From: Ilex aquifolium
Lineage: Eukaryota; Streptophyta; Magnoliopsida; Aquifoliales; Aquifoliaceae
Direction of reading: 5' to 3'
DNA: 64,000 nt
Assembly (NCBI GenBank): GCA_951799425.1
Contig: OX637394.1
Coordinates: 49,107,142-49,171,141, forward strand
The translations under genes were made by a program, and so were the position numbers. Below, piece by piece: positions 8,866 to 19,523 of the stretch. How positions within the stretch are numbered: position 1 is the first letter of the stretch; each line of letters begins with the position of its first letter. Under the pieces are notes generated by a model. It had not been told where the DNA came from. It did not search any database and saw only the letters and a list, made by a program, of their open reading frames with translations.

Positions 8866-9930
8866 CTATTCGCCATTTATATACTTCTCTGCCTTGGCTA
8901 ATACCTCAGCCATACTTGCCTGCGGATTCTTCGATATGGAGAACATTAAATCCTTGGACTGCACTCCCAACCCTGCAATGAAGGCAGTTATGGCGAATTT
9001 CTCGTCTGGAACGTCTACTTTTAGGGTCTCCGAATTGAACCTTTGGACATAAGACCTCAGGTTTTCTTGAGGCCCCTGTCTCACATTCAGCAGGTGGTAG
9101 CTAGGTTTTCTGTATATCCGGGCTCCTATAAAATGAGATACGAATGCTATGGAGAGTTCTTTGAAGGATGAGATCGAGGCTGGTGGGAGCCTGTGAAACC
9201 AGGCTAGGGCGGAGCCTTTCAGGGTGATGGCAAAAGCTCTGCAACGTACAGGATCCTGGTATCCATGTAGCTCCATCTGGTTCTTGTAAGTGTTGAGATG
9301 ATCAACAGGATCCTTCGTTCCGTCAAAGACCTCTATCTGTGGCGTCCTAAACTTCGGTGGGAGTGGAAAGTGTAGCACTCCGGTGGTGAATGGAGACTCG
9401 GTTTGCTGCACCAAGACATCCATTGTAACCGGGGCCTTGCTCTTTACCGCCTCCTTCATGTGGCTGAGCTCTTGTTGGATGTCTTTGAAGCGTTGTTCCC
9501 AGCGCTGCTCTTTCCTGTCCGGCGGATAAGGGAAAAAATCATCCCTGTCACCCCCGTCGTTCTGACTTTGCACCTCGTCGTTATGGCCATTCCTAGGAGG
9601 TACATAAGGAGCGTGCCCCCTGGTTTGGCTGCTTTTTCCTCTTTCGTCGACCTCTCTGATGGGGTCCCAGTGTCGCCGCTCCCTGTAAGGGGGGTTATTC
9701 TGGCCTTCTTGGGCCGGTTGTGCCTCTTGCGGGCGTTGTACGAGCTTTGATAGCTCGGCATTTTCCTTTAGCAGTCGTTGGTTGACGAGGCGAAGGGCCT
9801 CCAACTCGTTATTAATGGGGGAATTCGCTTCCTGGATGTTCCCGGGTTGTCTGCCGTTGGTGGCTTCCTGCTGATCTTGCATTCGGGGCGGGTTTGTTTG
9901 ACTTCTGCTCATATTTCGAGTTGTTACCAT
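8866..9930 (-). CDS. gag: Retrotransposon gag (capsid) protein
   Basis: ATG at 9930 gives a 354-aa product ending at TAG 8866-8868. The N-terminal third is Gln/Asn/Glu-rich with a short leucine-rich coil (residues ~40-65) and a charged, Arg/Asp-rich linker. The Retrotrans_gag domain follows at about residues 190-350, with FDGTKDPVDHLNTYKNQM, the FAITLKGSALAWFHRLP block and RSYVQRFNSE. The frame continues in phase past the stop into the basic tail and protease, so the stop separates domains that are normally joined. The start codon lies 40 bp downstream of the primer binding site in element orientation. Confidence 0.9.
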   Translation of the reverse strand: MVTTRNMSRSQTNPPRMQDQQEATNGRQPGNIQEANSPINNELEALRLVNQRLLKENAELSKLVQRPQEAQPAQEGQNNPPYRERRHWDPIREVDERGKSSQTRGHAPYVPPRNGHNDEVQSQNDGGDRDDFFPYPPDRKEQRWEQRFKDIQQELSHMKEAVKSKAPVTMDVLVQQTESPFTTGVLHFPLPPKFRTPQIEVFDGTKDPVDHLNTYKNQMELHGYQDPVRCRAFAITLKGSALAWFHRLPPASISSFKELSIAFVSHFIGARIYRKPSYHLLNVRQGPQENLRSYVQRFNSETLKVDVPDEKFAITAFIAGLGVQSKDLMFSISKNPQASMAEVLAKAEKYINGE

Positions 9931-9970
9931 CAGTCACTGAGGAATCAGCTTACTTGTAACAGGAACAGTC

Positions 9971-9992
9971 GTTCCCACAGACGGCGCCAAAC
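9971..9992 (-). promoter_or_regulatory. Primer binding site of the minus-strand element
   Basis: Read on the minus strand this is GTTTGGCGCCGTCTGTGGGA, lying directly beside the LTR end (…CATCA). Its place next to the LTR and the TGGCGCC start are typical of a tRNA 3'-end primer site. I could not assign the tRNA from memory with confidence. Confidence 0.85.
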
Positions 9993-10708
9993 TGATGGCG
10001 TAAACCCGCTCGTACGAGCTATGGGATTGGATTGTGTGTTATGTACGATCTACGTAGGGCTTGGTATGATATCTGAGCTACAAGGCTCGTGAATTGGTGG
10101 ATGAATGTTCTAATCAATCGATCTGTAGTGTGTGAAATGCAGTAGATATATAGTGGTTCACCGGCTAATGAGCTCGGCTAATCCACTCTCTAATGGAGAC
10201 TCTTACTCCTTTCTCTTTATTGATCAAAAGTGGAATATGTTACAGCAGAATACTCAGGGTATCAGGGTTTTTCATTCTCTCTCTCTCCATGGAGGCTGTC
10301 CTTCCCTTTTATAGCCTCATGCTTACCTCTAATCCGGAGTTATCTTCTACATTGAAGGGATTATGCCCTATCTTCATCTACAATCTCGGAGTGGCCTTAC
10401 CTTCCCATAGCTGGCTTCAAACGACGAGATCTTTGCCCTTCATCGTGGGATTCTTCCCTTGGTTTAAGGAGAGGATCTTGGCGGGTTACGGGTTTTTTGC
10501 CTTGGATTGGCTCAGTTTCTGTTATGGATGTGTCTGCTGTCATCTTGCTGCCTTCTGGTCATTTCTCAGTTAGTGTGTTCAGCTAGGAGCTCTAGTGCTA
10601 GTTGGAAGAGCTCAGACCCTTGCTGGATGAGCTCTGCTTACTCTACCTGAGCTCCCGAGCTGAGCTTACTATCTGAGCTCGTGCCTGGGTTTATTTTAGG
10701 CATCATCA
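9993..10708 (-). repeat. 5' LTR of the minus-strand Ty3-gypsy element
   Basis: On the minus strand it begins TGATGATGCC at 10708 and ends GCCATCA at 9993, giving TG...CA ends and a length of 716 bp. The inner border is fixed by the primer site. The outer border is placed by the TG/CA rule at the change to the ATTATTATT flank, so it could be off by three bases because the end reads CATCATCA. The outer 150 bases are packed with GAGCTC/AGCTC words like those in the element's 3' region. The second LTR is not in the window, so identity of the pair cannot be used for dating. Confidence 0.8.
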
Positions 10709-11212
10709 ATTATTATTATTATTTATTTATTATATTACCGGTCCGATCTGTGATCCAACAGTTGAACCAATTATGTCCGGACCGAATTTTAAAACTAAGG
10801 AGAAAACTCTAGCTCAAATTCTCGCTGGCAAAAGAGGAGCACGAACACCACAGGGTAATTTTGTCAGATCCCAAAACCAATGATAAGGAGCGGGCCAAGT
10901 AATCCCGAAACAGTAGGGACATATCTGTCAATTCATTACTCCAAACCTCCAGGCTCAAGCCAAGGATTCAAGCGGTGGGGACGAATTAAGATACAAATCT
11001 AACCGTTCTTTCTCTTTTAATCTCACGATCAAGAACCTCGATCCGTGTAATCTAACCTGATTGGTCGAAGTTCAAAACCTCAATTCTTATATAAGCACAG
11101 CAACCGAATCCACTATGGTTCACGGTAAAATAACACCGCCTCTTTGTCGTTGCCACCGCTCTCTCTCTCTCTCTGTCTCTCTCTGCGAGGTCAGTTTGCT
11201 GCGACAACGATA
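10709..11212 (+). promoter_or_regulatory. Promoter and leader of the histone H2A gene
   Basis: A TATATAA box at 11088-11094 lies 119 bp upstream of the H2A ATG. CCAAT-type boxes are at about 10877 (forward) and 11060-11064 (reverse). A GATCCGTG word near 11040 differs by one base from the reverse of the plant histone octamer CGCGGATC. A CT-rich leader (11159-11184) precedes the ATG. The retrotransposon LTR ends only about 380 bp upstream of the TATA box. Confidence 0.6.
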
Positions 11213-11855
11213 ATGGCTGGAAGAGGCAAAACACTAGGTTCTGGAGCTTCAAAGAAGGCCCAATCTCGTAGCAGCAAAGCCGGCCTTCAGTTCCCCGTCG
11301 GCCGTATTGCCCGTTTCCTCAAAGCCGGCAAGTATGCCGAACGTGTCGGTGCTGGAGCTCCAGTCTATCTCGCCGCCGTCCTTGAATACCTCGCTGCCGA
11401 AGTAATTTCTTAATTTCTCTCTGTTTATTCACTTTCATTCTTTCATCCAAATTATTCCCAAATTTTAGGGTTTCCGAATCTAGGTTTTCAAGTTTTCATG
11501 TAATTTTACTTATTTTTTGTCCATAAATCGTGTAGCTTCCTTCTATTTACTCAATTTGATTGTTTTCATCGATATCCCTAATTTTTTGGGTTTCGAATTT
11601 TGATGTGATTATGATGTAATGGTTACTTCTGTGTGTTTATAGGTTCTTGAATTGGCTGGGAATGCTGCGAGGGACAACAAGAAGACTAGGATTGTGCCCA
11701 GACATATTCAATTGGCTGTGAGAAACGATGAAGAACTGAGTAAGCTTCTCGGAGATGTCACAATTGCGAATGGTGGTGTGATGCCGAACATTCACAACCT
11801 TTTGCTGCCGAAGAAAGCTGGCGGTTCATCAAAACCCTCTGCCGATGAGGATTAG
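11213..11855 (+). CDS. Histone H2A (canonical), two exons
   Basis: Exons 11213-11401 and 11643-11855 (intron GT at 11402, AG at 11642) encode 133 aa. The protein starts [11 protein letters not shown] and contains [17 protein letters not shown], the acidic-patch region, [19 protein letters not shown] and [12 protein letters not shown]. It ends [11 protein letters not shown]. It lacks the SQEF tail of H2A.X, the extended SPKK tail of H2A.W and the diverged core of H2A.Z, so it is a replication-type H2A, closest in pattern to Arabidopsis HTA1/10/13. It packages DNA as an H2A-H2B dimer in the nucleosome. The single intron lies after Ala-Glu of the EYLAAE motif, just before VLELAGN. Confidence 0.97.
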
Positions 11856-13059
11856 ATGAACAGGGCAGAGTTCATTGCATCGCTTGGATTTAGTGCCTTT
11901 GTATTAGTTTTGTTTTTAGTGTTCTAATTAGGTGTTGGTGAGTCTGTACTTGTTGTAGTCGCTGTAGTTTTTAGATTTTCTTTGGTACTGTGAATATAAA
12001 ACAATCAATCACCCATCTGTTTAACACCAATGCTGAGATCTACATTCTTAATAGATGGAATCAATGAAACTTTTCTATGTGCTGCTTTCTGTTACTCGTT
12101 CATGTTTGAATTCTTCACTTGCTTCATTCAATTTTAGGTGTATGGAGGTGGTTGTGGTTTGTTGTTTTTTAAGTTATTGTGCGGATGATTTTAACCCAAT
12201 GAATAAGATGATAAATCTCTCCTCCGATGAGTTCGAGTTTGCCATGGAAGTTGAGTGTCCCACAGTGAATGGCTATTGAGAGACACGTTGATGAAACTCT
12301 ACAAATGATCTACTTGCATGTAAGTTCTTGAATAGAGTCATGTCACTTAAAAATAAGGGTTATAAGGGTGTTGAAGTGATTTTTGGTGTGGCCTCTTCGA
12401 TGATTAAGTCAATATTTGAGAAAGGTTTAAAAATATTGTTCTATTACTTAGGCAAGGGGTTGTATACATTAGATTTGAACTTGAGAGTGTTATTTATATC
12501 TCTCATGAGTTAATTATTGTGGACAGTTGGGTTCCTTGGATAGAAGACACCTGATTGGTTTATTAGGAGGGCAACATATGGTACACAGACTTAGTAGAAA
12601 TTTTTGCATTTAATGCTTAGATCCCCAACACTTAATGCTCGTTTTTTTGACTTCACCGAACAATAAATATGTTTTATCTTTTTGTGAGGTCATTTAATGT
12701 GCCCTGGTTGTGGTTGCGCATGCGTAGAGACATTTTCGTCAATAACTCTTCAAAATATTTTGTACTTCGTACGCCTTTCTCGTTGGTTATTAAATTGTCT
12801 TTCCAACCATTCTGACTGCCTTGAGAAAAGGGATTGGTGATTGATAGTTAACTCCACTTCCAAGTAATGATGTTCTGTTTTACCTCAATCACAGGTATGC
12901 TTGTATCACCTGACCTTTTTATTTTTTCTTATGAGTCTATCCTCATTAGTTGATAGAGGCTAACCGTCAAGGCAATTGTTCACATTACGTAAGCATGGAT
13001 GGCTTGGTGCCAAGAGTCTAAAGATGGTGACAAGGGGATGGAACATTCCAAATTATACC
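11856..13059. other. H2A 3' region and intergenic DNA
   Basis: The H2A 3' UTR probably ends after the AATATAAA at about 11992. Beyond it I see no gene; the short open frames between 12055 and 12513 have no recognisable motif. The sequence is unique-looking and AT-rich. Confidence 0.4.
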
Positions 13060-13345
13060 ATGTTGAGGGCACATGTCACCTAGGGGGAACGCTCCGAGGC
13101 ATTAATGTTGAGAACACCTCATGGATCACTTCGAGACCACAAATGTTGAGGACACGTGTTGCTTGGGGAAACGCTCCGAGGCATCAAAACTAAGGACACT
13201 TGTTACTCATGGATCATTTCGAGACCACAAATGTCAACGACACGTGTTGCCTAGGGGAAACGCTTCGAGACATAAATGTCGAGGACACGTGTCACTCATG
13301 AATCAGTTCGAGACCACAAATGCCGAGAACACATGTCGTTTCAAT
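13060..13345 (+). repeat. Tandem repeat of about 85 bp carrying ACACGTGT G-box palindromes
   Basis: About 3.3 diverged units are present. Landmarks are GAAACGCTCCGAGGCAT (near 13088, 13169 and 13257), a TGGATCA-TTTCGAGACCACAAATG block, and ACACGTGT or a variant after 'gagg'. ACACGTGT is intact at about 13150, 13229 and 13286, while other units carry ACATGT. The open frames across this array come from the repeat and do not look like protein. Confidence 0.8.
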
Positions 13346-13811
13346 ATAAAACTACGGAAACGTCCCATTAGTTATTTAACTTAGCCAACAGATCTAAAGT
13401 ACAGTGCAAATGGGTGGGCTGAAAATTTGGGACTTGTTGCTAACTGTGGGTGGTTTCATGTTGAAGAGTGCTTACATGTTGGAGAAATCAACTTTTATAA
13501 AGAATTGTATATGGCTTGGAAATGAGCAATGAGGGCCATTTAATTTTTTTTGTGAAAGATTCATATGGGGCTTCAAATAATGGTATGCGAATTTATTTAA
13601 AAGTCAGTTGAGTTGGTGTTTGGTGTTTAATTTGAGTGATGAACTTGAGTTATGTGATGTGACCTAGACATTACCATGTTTAGATACAACACTAGTTTGA
13701 GTTTAAACAACTTTTTATGTCTTGAGTCACCGGAGTAGATGTTGTTCAGTATTTTTTTAGTTGATATAATTTGGTCTTAAATGATGAACTGAACATTCTC
13801 TGAGTTATACT
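13346..13811. other. Intergenic DNA before the LINE
   Basis: AT-rich sequence without a recognisable gene or repeat. The 5' border of the LINE lies near its right end, but no target-site duplication could be fixed. Confidence 0.35.
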
Positions 13812-13819
13812 TTGAGTAC

Positions 13820-14023
13820 ATGGAGGAATGGGAGGAGCAACAGCAAGCCCAAGAGCCGAATGATGATATGCAGAGGGAAGGAGAAAGAGAGAACGATCTT
13901 AACCGAAGCATGTCCCAATGGATCTCCCAACCTTTTAACGAGGAACCTGGAGAGAAGCTACAAGATGGTATCCCAAAAAAGGTGGTGGTGGCTGACCTTA
14001 AACAGCCACAAGGTTCATGTTAG
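13820..14023 (+). pseudogene. C-terminal remnant of LINE ORF1
   Basis: A Glu/Gln-rich 67-aa stretch ends at TAG 14021-14023, overlapping the ORF2 ATG at 14017 by a few bases in another frame. Position and overlap suggest the tail of ORF1. The RNA-binding and zinc-knuckle parts are absent, so the assignment rests on context only. Confidence 0.4.
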
Positions 14024-17000
14024 TTCTCTCATGGAACTGCCAGGGAGTTGGACGACCCCGGATAGTTCGAAGCTTGCGAGGGATTATTGAATCCCATCGT
14101 CCCTCAATCGTTTTCTTAATGGAGACAAAGAATAAGTCGCCAAAGTTGGAATGATTGAGAAGAGCCTTTAATTTTCACAAAAGTGAGTATGTTGAGCCTA
14201 TTGGATTATCAGGAGGTTTGGCGCTATGGTGGAAGGAGGAGGTTTCACTCTAGGTGACCTCAAGGAATAAGAAAATGTTGGATGTTTGTTGTAGCCACCC
14301 TCGAGTACCAGGGGTGTGGAGATGCACCATTATTTATGCTGACACAGACTATGAAAAGAGGCAAAGAATATGGCAACGTATTAAGGCAATGGCCAGCTCC
14401 ATGTCAGACCCATGGATGGTAGCTGGAGATTTCAATGTTATCGGCTCTATGGAGGAGAAAGAAGGAGGATCAGCTAGTAATTCAAAGAAAGTGGAAGAAC
14501 TACAGTAACTCATTTCAGACTGTAACTTGGTGGACACAAACTTCAAAGGACCAAAATTCACATGGTCCAACAATAGACCCGGGGTAGCCAACGTTCAGGA
14601 AAGACTCGATCGTGTGTTAGTTAACATTGAGTGGCTCACCCTCCTTCCAGCCACACAAGTGCTGCATGAAGCCAGAATAGGGTTCGATCACTGCCCAATC
14701 ATCGTTAACTTTGGCCTGGAAAAAAGAAGAGCTCCTCACTATTTCAAGTTCGAGTATATGTGGCTGGAGGATACGGACTGCGAGAAGGTGGTTAAGGAAG
14801 CTTGGAATAGAGAAGCGGCTAATGGGTCCACGATTGATACCGTTAAGAAACTGCAAAGGTGTATGTCTGTTCTTGATAGTTGGAGCAGACAGAAGTTTGG
14901 TAACAATAAGAAGGTATTACAGGAGCTGGAGAGAGAACTTATTAAGATCCAAATGCGGACTCCATCAGAGGAAAGTTTGAGAGAGGAAACAGCATTATGC
15001 TCCAAACTGGATGAAATCAAAAGCAGAGAGGAAAAATTCTAGATGCAAAGATCGAGAATCAGTTGGCTGAAAGAAGGGGATCAAAACACGAGATTCTTCC
15101 ACCTCTCTACCATCCAAAGAAGACAAAGAAACCAGATTCTCAAGCTTAGGAATGAAGAGGCTGAATGGGTGGAAGAGGAGGATGAGATTTGTGATCTCAT
15201 TCAAATTTATTTCCAGAAGCTTTTCTCCACAAACGGGGCAAGAGATTTCGATGAAATATTGAATGTGGTGTAATGCAAAATCACAGGTGAGATGAACCAG
15301 AACTTGTTGAAACCCATCACTGATAAGGAAGTTTATGATGCTGTTAACCAGTTAGGAGCCCTCAAAGCCCCAAGCCCCGATGGGTTTCCGGGGGTTTTCT
15401 ATCAGAACTTCTGGCACATTGTGGGGAAAGATGTTGTTAAAGAAGTTAGGAGATTTTTTGATGAAGGCTTGATGATGGAGGAGCTCAATTCGACCAACCT
15501 TGTGCTTATACCGAAGGAAAATGCCCCAGAAGTTTTATCTCAGTTCAGGCCTATAGCCCTCTGCAACTTTCTGTACAAAATTATTTCGAAGGTGTTGGCG
15601 AACAGGATGAAGGGACTCATGGGCCATGTTATCTCCCCAAATCAGGCGACTTTCGTCCCAAATAGACAAATCCAGGACATCATTATAATAGCAAATGAAA
15701 TCTTTCACTACCTGAAAGGAAAGAAGAAAGGAAAGGTGCCTGAAGTTGCTATTAAAATGGATATAAGCAAAGCATATGACCGTGTGGAATGGGATTTCTT
15801 GGAAGCAACAATGCTGAAATTGGGCTTTTGTAGCCAGTGGGTGAGTCTTGTGATGCAATGTTTTAGAACAGTATCCCTCAAAGTTATCCTCAATGGTGAA
15901 AGGAAGTGTGAGATCTTTCCCCAAAGGGGGATCAGACAAGGTGATCCCATCTCCCCGTACCTATTTATCATTGTAGCAGATGTGCTATCCCTAATGCTAA
16001 GCAAAGGAGCAGAAGAGAGGAAGTTCGTGGGGATAAAAATAAAGAGAAGAAGCCCAGCCATCTCCCACTTGTTCTTCGCAGATGATTCTTTGTTTTTTAT
16101 TAAGGCAAAGGAGGAAGGGGTCATGGAGCTTATCAGGATCCTCCAAAGCTACTACATTGCCTCAGGACAGTGCACTAATCATAAAAAATCAGGGGTTATT
16201 TTTTTGTCAAACACTTCAACTGAACAAAAAGCCTCCATCTGTAATCTTCTGGGAATGCAAAGCCTCCCACACAATTCAAAATACCTGGGGATTCCCACAG
16301 CTTGGAATAGCTCGAGGAAGGAGACCTTTGGATACATTCTGGAGAAGGTTCTAAAGAAGTTGCAAGGCTGGAGGAGCATACTTCTATCTCAAGCAGGTAA
16401 GGAGGTACTTATCAAAGCTGTTATCCAAGCAATTCCTAATTACATTATGTCTGTGGTGGAACTTCCAAAATGTTTTTGTCACCAACTGAATGGATACATA
16501 AGAAAATTTTGGTGGAAGAATGGGGAAGGTAATGGTGGAATCTGTTGGAAGAGTTGGGGAAAAATGGTGGAACCAAAAGATATGGGAGGTATGGGTTTCA
16601 AGGATTTCAATCTGTTCAATCAAGCACTGCTAGCTAAACAGTGCTGGAGGCTCCTTAACCATCCAGATGCTTTCTGGGCAAAATTCATCAAGGCCATATA
16701 TTTCCCTAACGATGACTTCTTGAAGGCTAAACGAGGAACAAGACCCTCATGGATTTGGAACAGCCTACTCCATGGCAGAGAACTCCTTGAGAAAGGCATA
16801 ATGTGGAAGATTAAAGATGGTGAGGCAATCAAGTTCTGGGATGACAAGTGGATATCTCGCATGGCAAACCTGGGAGTACATTCTCTAAGACCACAAGACT
16901 GTTCGATCAATTTTGTTGCTGATGCTATTAAAGAAAACCCGTTACAATGGAACATTCAAAAACTCCAGGACAGTGTCTCTGAGGAAGAATTGAAAGCAAT

Positions 17001-18144
17001 CCAGTCTATTCCTATCCCAGTTAAAGGTGGAAAGGATAAAAGGATTTGGTGGCCCGATCACAAAGGGGAATACTCGGTAAAGTCTGGGTACAAGTTGGGA
17101 TGTTCGAAGGATTCCAAACTGAACGAGACAAGCTCCTCCTTTTCACCTCACCCAAAGATGTGGCAAGCAATTTGGAACATGAGAGCGGTGCCCAAAGTAA
17201 AGCATTTTTGGTGGAAAACATACCATAATATCCTGGCATCACAAGAGAATTTATACAAGAGAAAGTGTGGCAACTCGCCTGTGTGCAAGATTTGCCTACT
17301 CGCCCCAGAATCTATTGAGCATTTAATCTTTGAATGTGAATGGACGAAAATAGTGTGGTTTGGGATGGAGATGGTCTCTCCGGTGGACCAGGCGGGATTT
17401 CAGTCTATCGCGCAACGCACCTCGCAGATCCTTGATTCTGTCAGCAACCCCCAGAGGAGATATGAAGTACTGGGTTTAATGGCGACAGTGGGATGGATTA
17501 TATGGAAAGCACGGAACCAGAGAATCTTCAACGATGAACCTCCTGATGCCTTTGTTGCTGTGCTGAGAACCAAAAGCTTGTGGCTTGAGCTTGCTAATAT
17601 GGAGGCTTCAAAAAGCAAAAGGAGCTTGCCTAATCCACTGGAAAGCGAGGAAGCAATGCAACAAATGACACCTGAGGTTTTTATTTGCTGTGATGGAGCG
17701 TTCAAATCCAAATCAAATGAAGCAGCTTGTGCAGTCCTCTTCTTAAACTCACATGGAGGCCTGATGGATGGTGCTGCAAAGCCTTTCCTTGCCACATCAA
17801 GTTTGCACGCTGAAACAGAGGCAATTCGACTTGCCTGCCTCATGGTGGAAGCCAACTCTCTGATGGATGCAACAATTGTAAGTGACTGTCTGAATGCCAT
17901 CAAGTTGAGTGCCACAAAAAATGTCCCTCCATGGGAAGTCAGTCCAATTTTGGATGACATAAAAAACATTGCTAGAATTCACAGGATTTGTTTTTTACAC
18001 AAGCCTAGAGCCTTTTTAAAGGCTGCTCATTGGGTGGTTGCCACTATGATGAACAACTCACTCCCGCGTGGGTGGGTTGGGTCTCCACCTCCTGAGCTTA
18101 AGGCTTTTATTTCTACTGATTGTAACTCAAACTTCCCTACTTAA
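14017..18144 (+). pseudogene. LINE ORF2: endonuclease, reverse transcriptase, zf-RVT, RNase H
   Basis: One continuous frame (about 1,375 codons) is interrupted by five stops: TGA 14152, TAG 14251, TAA 14506, TAG 15040 and TAA 15271. No frameshift is present. The endonuclease shows SWNCQGVGRPR at its start, VAGDFNVIGS in the middle and RIGFDHCPI near its end. The RT shows SPDGFPGVFYQNFW, AIKMDISKAYDRVEW, GIRQGDPISPYLF and the catalytic FADD at about 16075-16086. A zf-RVT domain (WNMRAVPKVKHFWWK...CKICL...HLIFEC) and a C-terminal RNase H with CDGAFK, HAETEA and SDCLNAI follow. From 15292 onward 950 codons are open, so all the damage lies in the first third. This domain order is typical of plant L1 elements. 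Confidence 0.93.
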
Positions 18145-18418
18145 TGAAATGTTACACACTGTTTCTTTGGATAAAAAAAAAACATTCTTTTTGAGGAGAT
18201 AAAAAAAAACATTATTTTTGAGGAGATAGGAACAGATGCAATTTAGTATTTTTTGCTACAAGGACACATGATTATAGCGTTTGGATTTTATTATGTCTCT
18301 ATTGGAAAATTTGGCATGTTCATTCATTGCAGGCATTTGGATTGCTTTTTAAGTTGCTTTAGTTGAGACAATTTGTTGTAAAACTTGAATCAGTGAGGAT
18401 TTGTCATTCTTGGTAGGC

Positions 18419-19136
18419 ATTGGATTAATAGATTTGTTAGATTTATTGTTGTGGGTAGACATTGAATTAACAAATTTGTTAGTTTGTCGTTGTTAGTAGA
18501 CATTGAATTAACAAATTTGTTAGATTTGTCGTTGTTAGTAGACATTGAATTAACAGATTTGTCGTCGTGAATTAACGGATTTGTTAGATTTATCGTCGTG
18601 GGTAGATATTGAATTAACAAATTTGTTAGATTTATCGTCGTAGGTAGATATTGAATTAACAGATTTATTAGATTTTTCGTTGTTGGTAGACATTGAATTA
18701 ATAGATTTGTCGTGATGGATAGATATTGAATTAACAGATTTGCTAGATTTGTCGTTGTTTGTAGACATTGAATTAACAGATTTGTTAGATTCGTCGTTGT
18801 ACATATTTGTCGTTGTGGTTAGACATTGAATTAATAGATTTGTCATCGTAGACATTAAATTAACAGATTTGTCGTCGTGGGTAGACATTGCATTAACAGA
18901 TTTGTCGTTGTACAGATTTGTCGTCGTGGTTAGACATTGAATTAACAGATTTATTAGATTTGTCGTTGTTGGTAGACATTGAATTAATAGATTTGTTATC
19001 GTGGTTGGTAGACATTAAATTAACAGATTTGTCGTCATTGGTAGACGTTGAATTAACAGATTTATCATCATGGATAGACGTTGAATTAACAAATTTCTCG
19101 TCGTAGATAGACGTTAAATTAACAGATTTGTTGTCA
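18419..19136. repeat. Minisatellite of 33- and 42-bp units
   Basis: About 18 to 19 units are based on ATTGAATTAACAGATTTGTC plus a variable GTCGTGGGTAGAC end. Long units insert 'gttagattt' (9 bp). Other units of 29, 36, 48 and 57 bp also occur. Because most lengths are multiples of three, long stop-free frames appear on both strands, but no initiation context or domain supports a protein. Confidence 0.92.
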
Positions 19137-19523
19137 TCAGTAGAATCGACGAATGGATTACTAATTCTTTAGGTTTGGACAAAGTCATGGAAGAAACTAC
19201 TAAGCACAATTGCATTCATTCTACTTCCAGTTGGGAGTTGATGCATGGTTGTTAAATTTTGGCTGATCTGATCTTTCTGCAATTACTGGTTTTTTTAAGT
19301 TGGTTGTGAATGTTTTTCCTTTCCATGGTCTTGTGCATTTCCATTGCATGCTCATTTTGTTTTCAGCAATTCATTCTTAGGATTGATTTGACTGTCCGCA
19401 TGTGGTTACCAGTTTTGGAGATTATGATGGTTTGTTCAGTGAGTTCTTTGAATACATACTTCTAGCATGCAATTGAAATGAAGTTGTACGTATGTGATTT
19501 GGTAAATTGTTGAATTTCTTGCC
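19137..19523. other. Intergenic DNA between the minisatellite and the copia remnant
   Basis: No gene or clear repeat is seen. The right end grades into the decayed reverse-transcriptase text of the copia fragment. Confidence 0.35.

Larger units (their letters stand above)
1..10708 (-). mobile_element. Ty3-gypsy LTR retrotransposon, Tat lineage (3' end off the window)
   Basis: A single minus-strand element explains the first 10.7 kb. In element order it has a 5' LTR (10708-9993), a primer binding site beside it, gag, protease, RT, RNase H, a second RNase H and integrase (9930-4459), a hairpin array (4388-3930), a 39-bp repeat, and two ORFs on the opposite strand (2360-3448 and 9-758). The second RNase H and extra ORFs between pol and the 3' LTR are known traits of the Tat group (Ogre, Retand, Grande). 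No copy of the 716-bp LTR occurs between 1 and 4458, so the 3' LTR should lie left of the window. GAGCT/AGCTC words are dense both in the LTR and in the left non-coding part, which supports one element rather than two. Confidence 0.85.
13812..18210 (+). mobile_element. L1-type LINE (non-LTR retrotransposon), 5'-truncated and inactive
   Basis: A short ORF1 remnant overlaps the start of a long ORF2 with endonuclease, reverse transcriptase, zinc-binding and RNase H domains. The element ends in two A-runs (18173-18182 and 18202-18210), each followed by a nearly identical 'cattNtttttgaggagat' phrase. Most of ORF1 is missing, as is usual for incomplete reverse transcription. Five in-frame stops in ORF2 mean this copy cannot make full ORF2 protein. 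Confidence 0.92.

Noticed and set aside
12999-13384. Open frames of 64 and 87 codons
   Set aside because: They run through the ~85-bp tandem repeat and show no domain; they are a by-product of the repeat.
18390-19106. Stop-free frames of 62-112 codons on both strands
   Set aside because: The minisatellite period in multiples of three explains them; the 'protein' is the repeat read in several frames.
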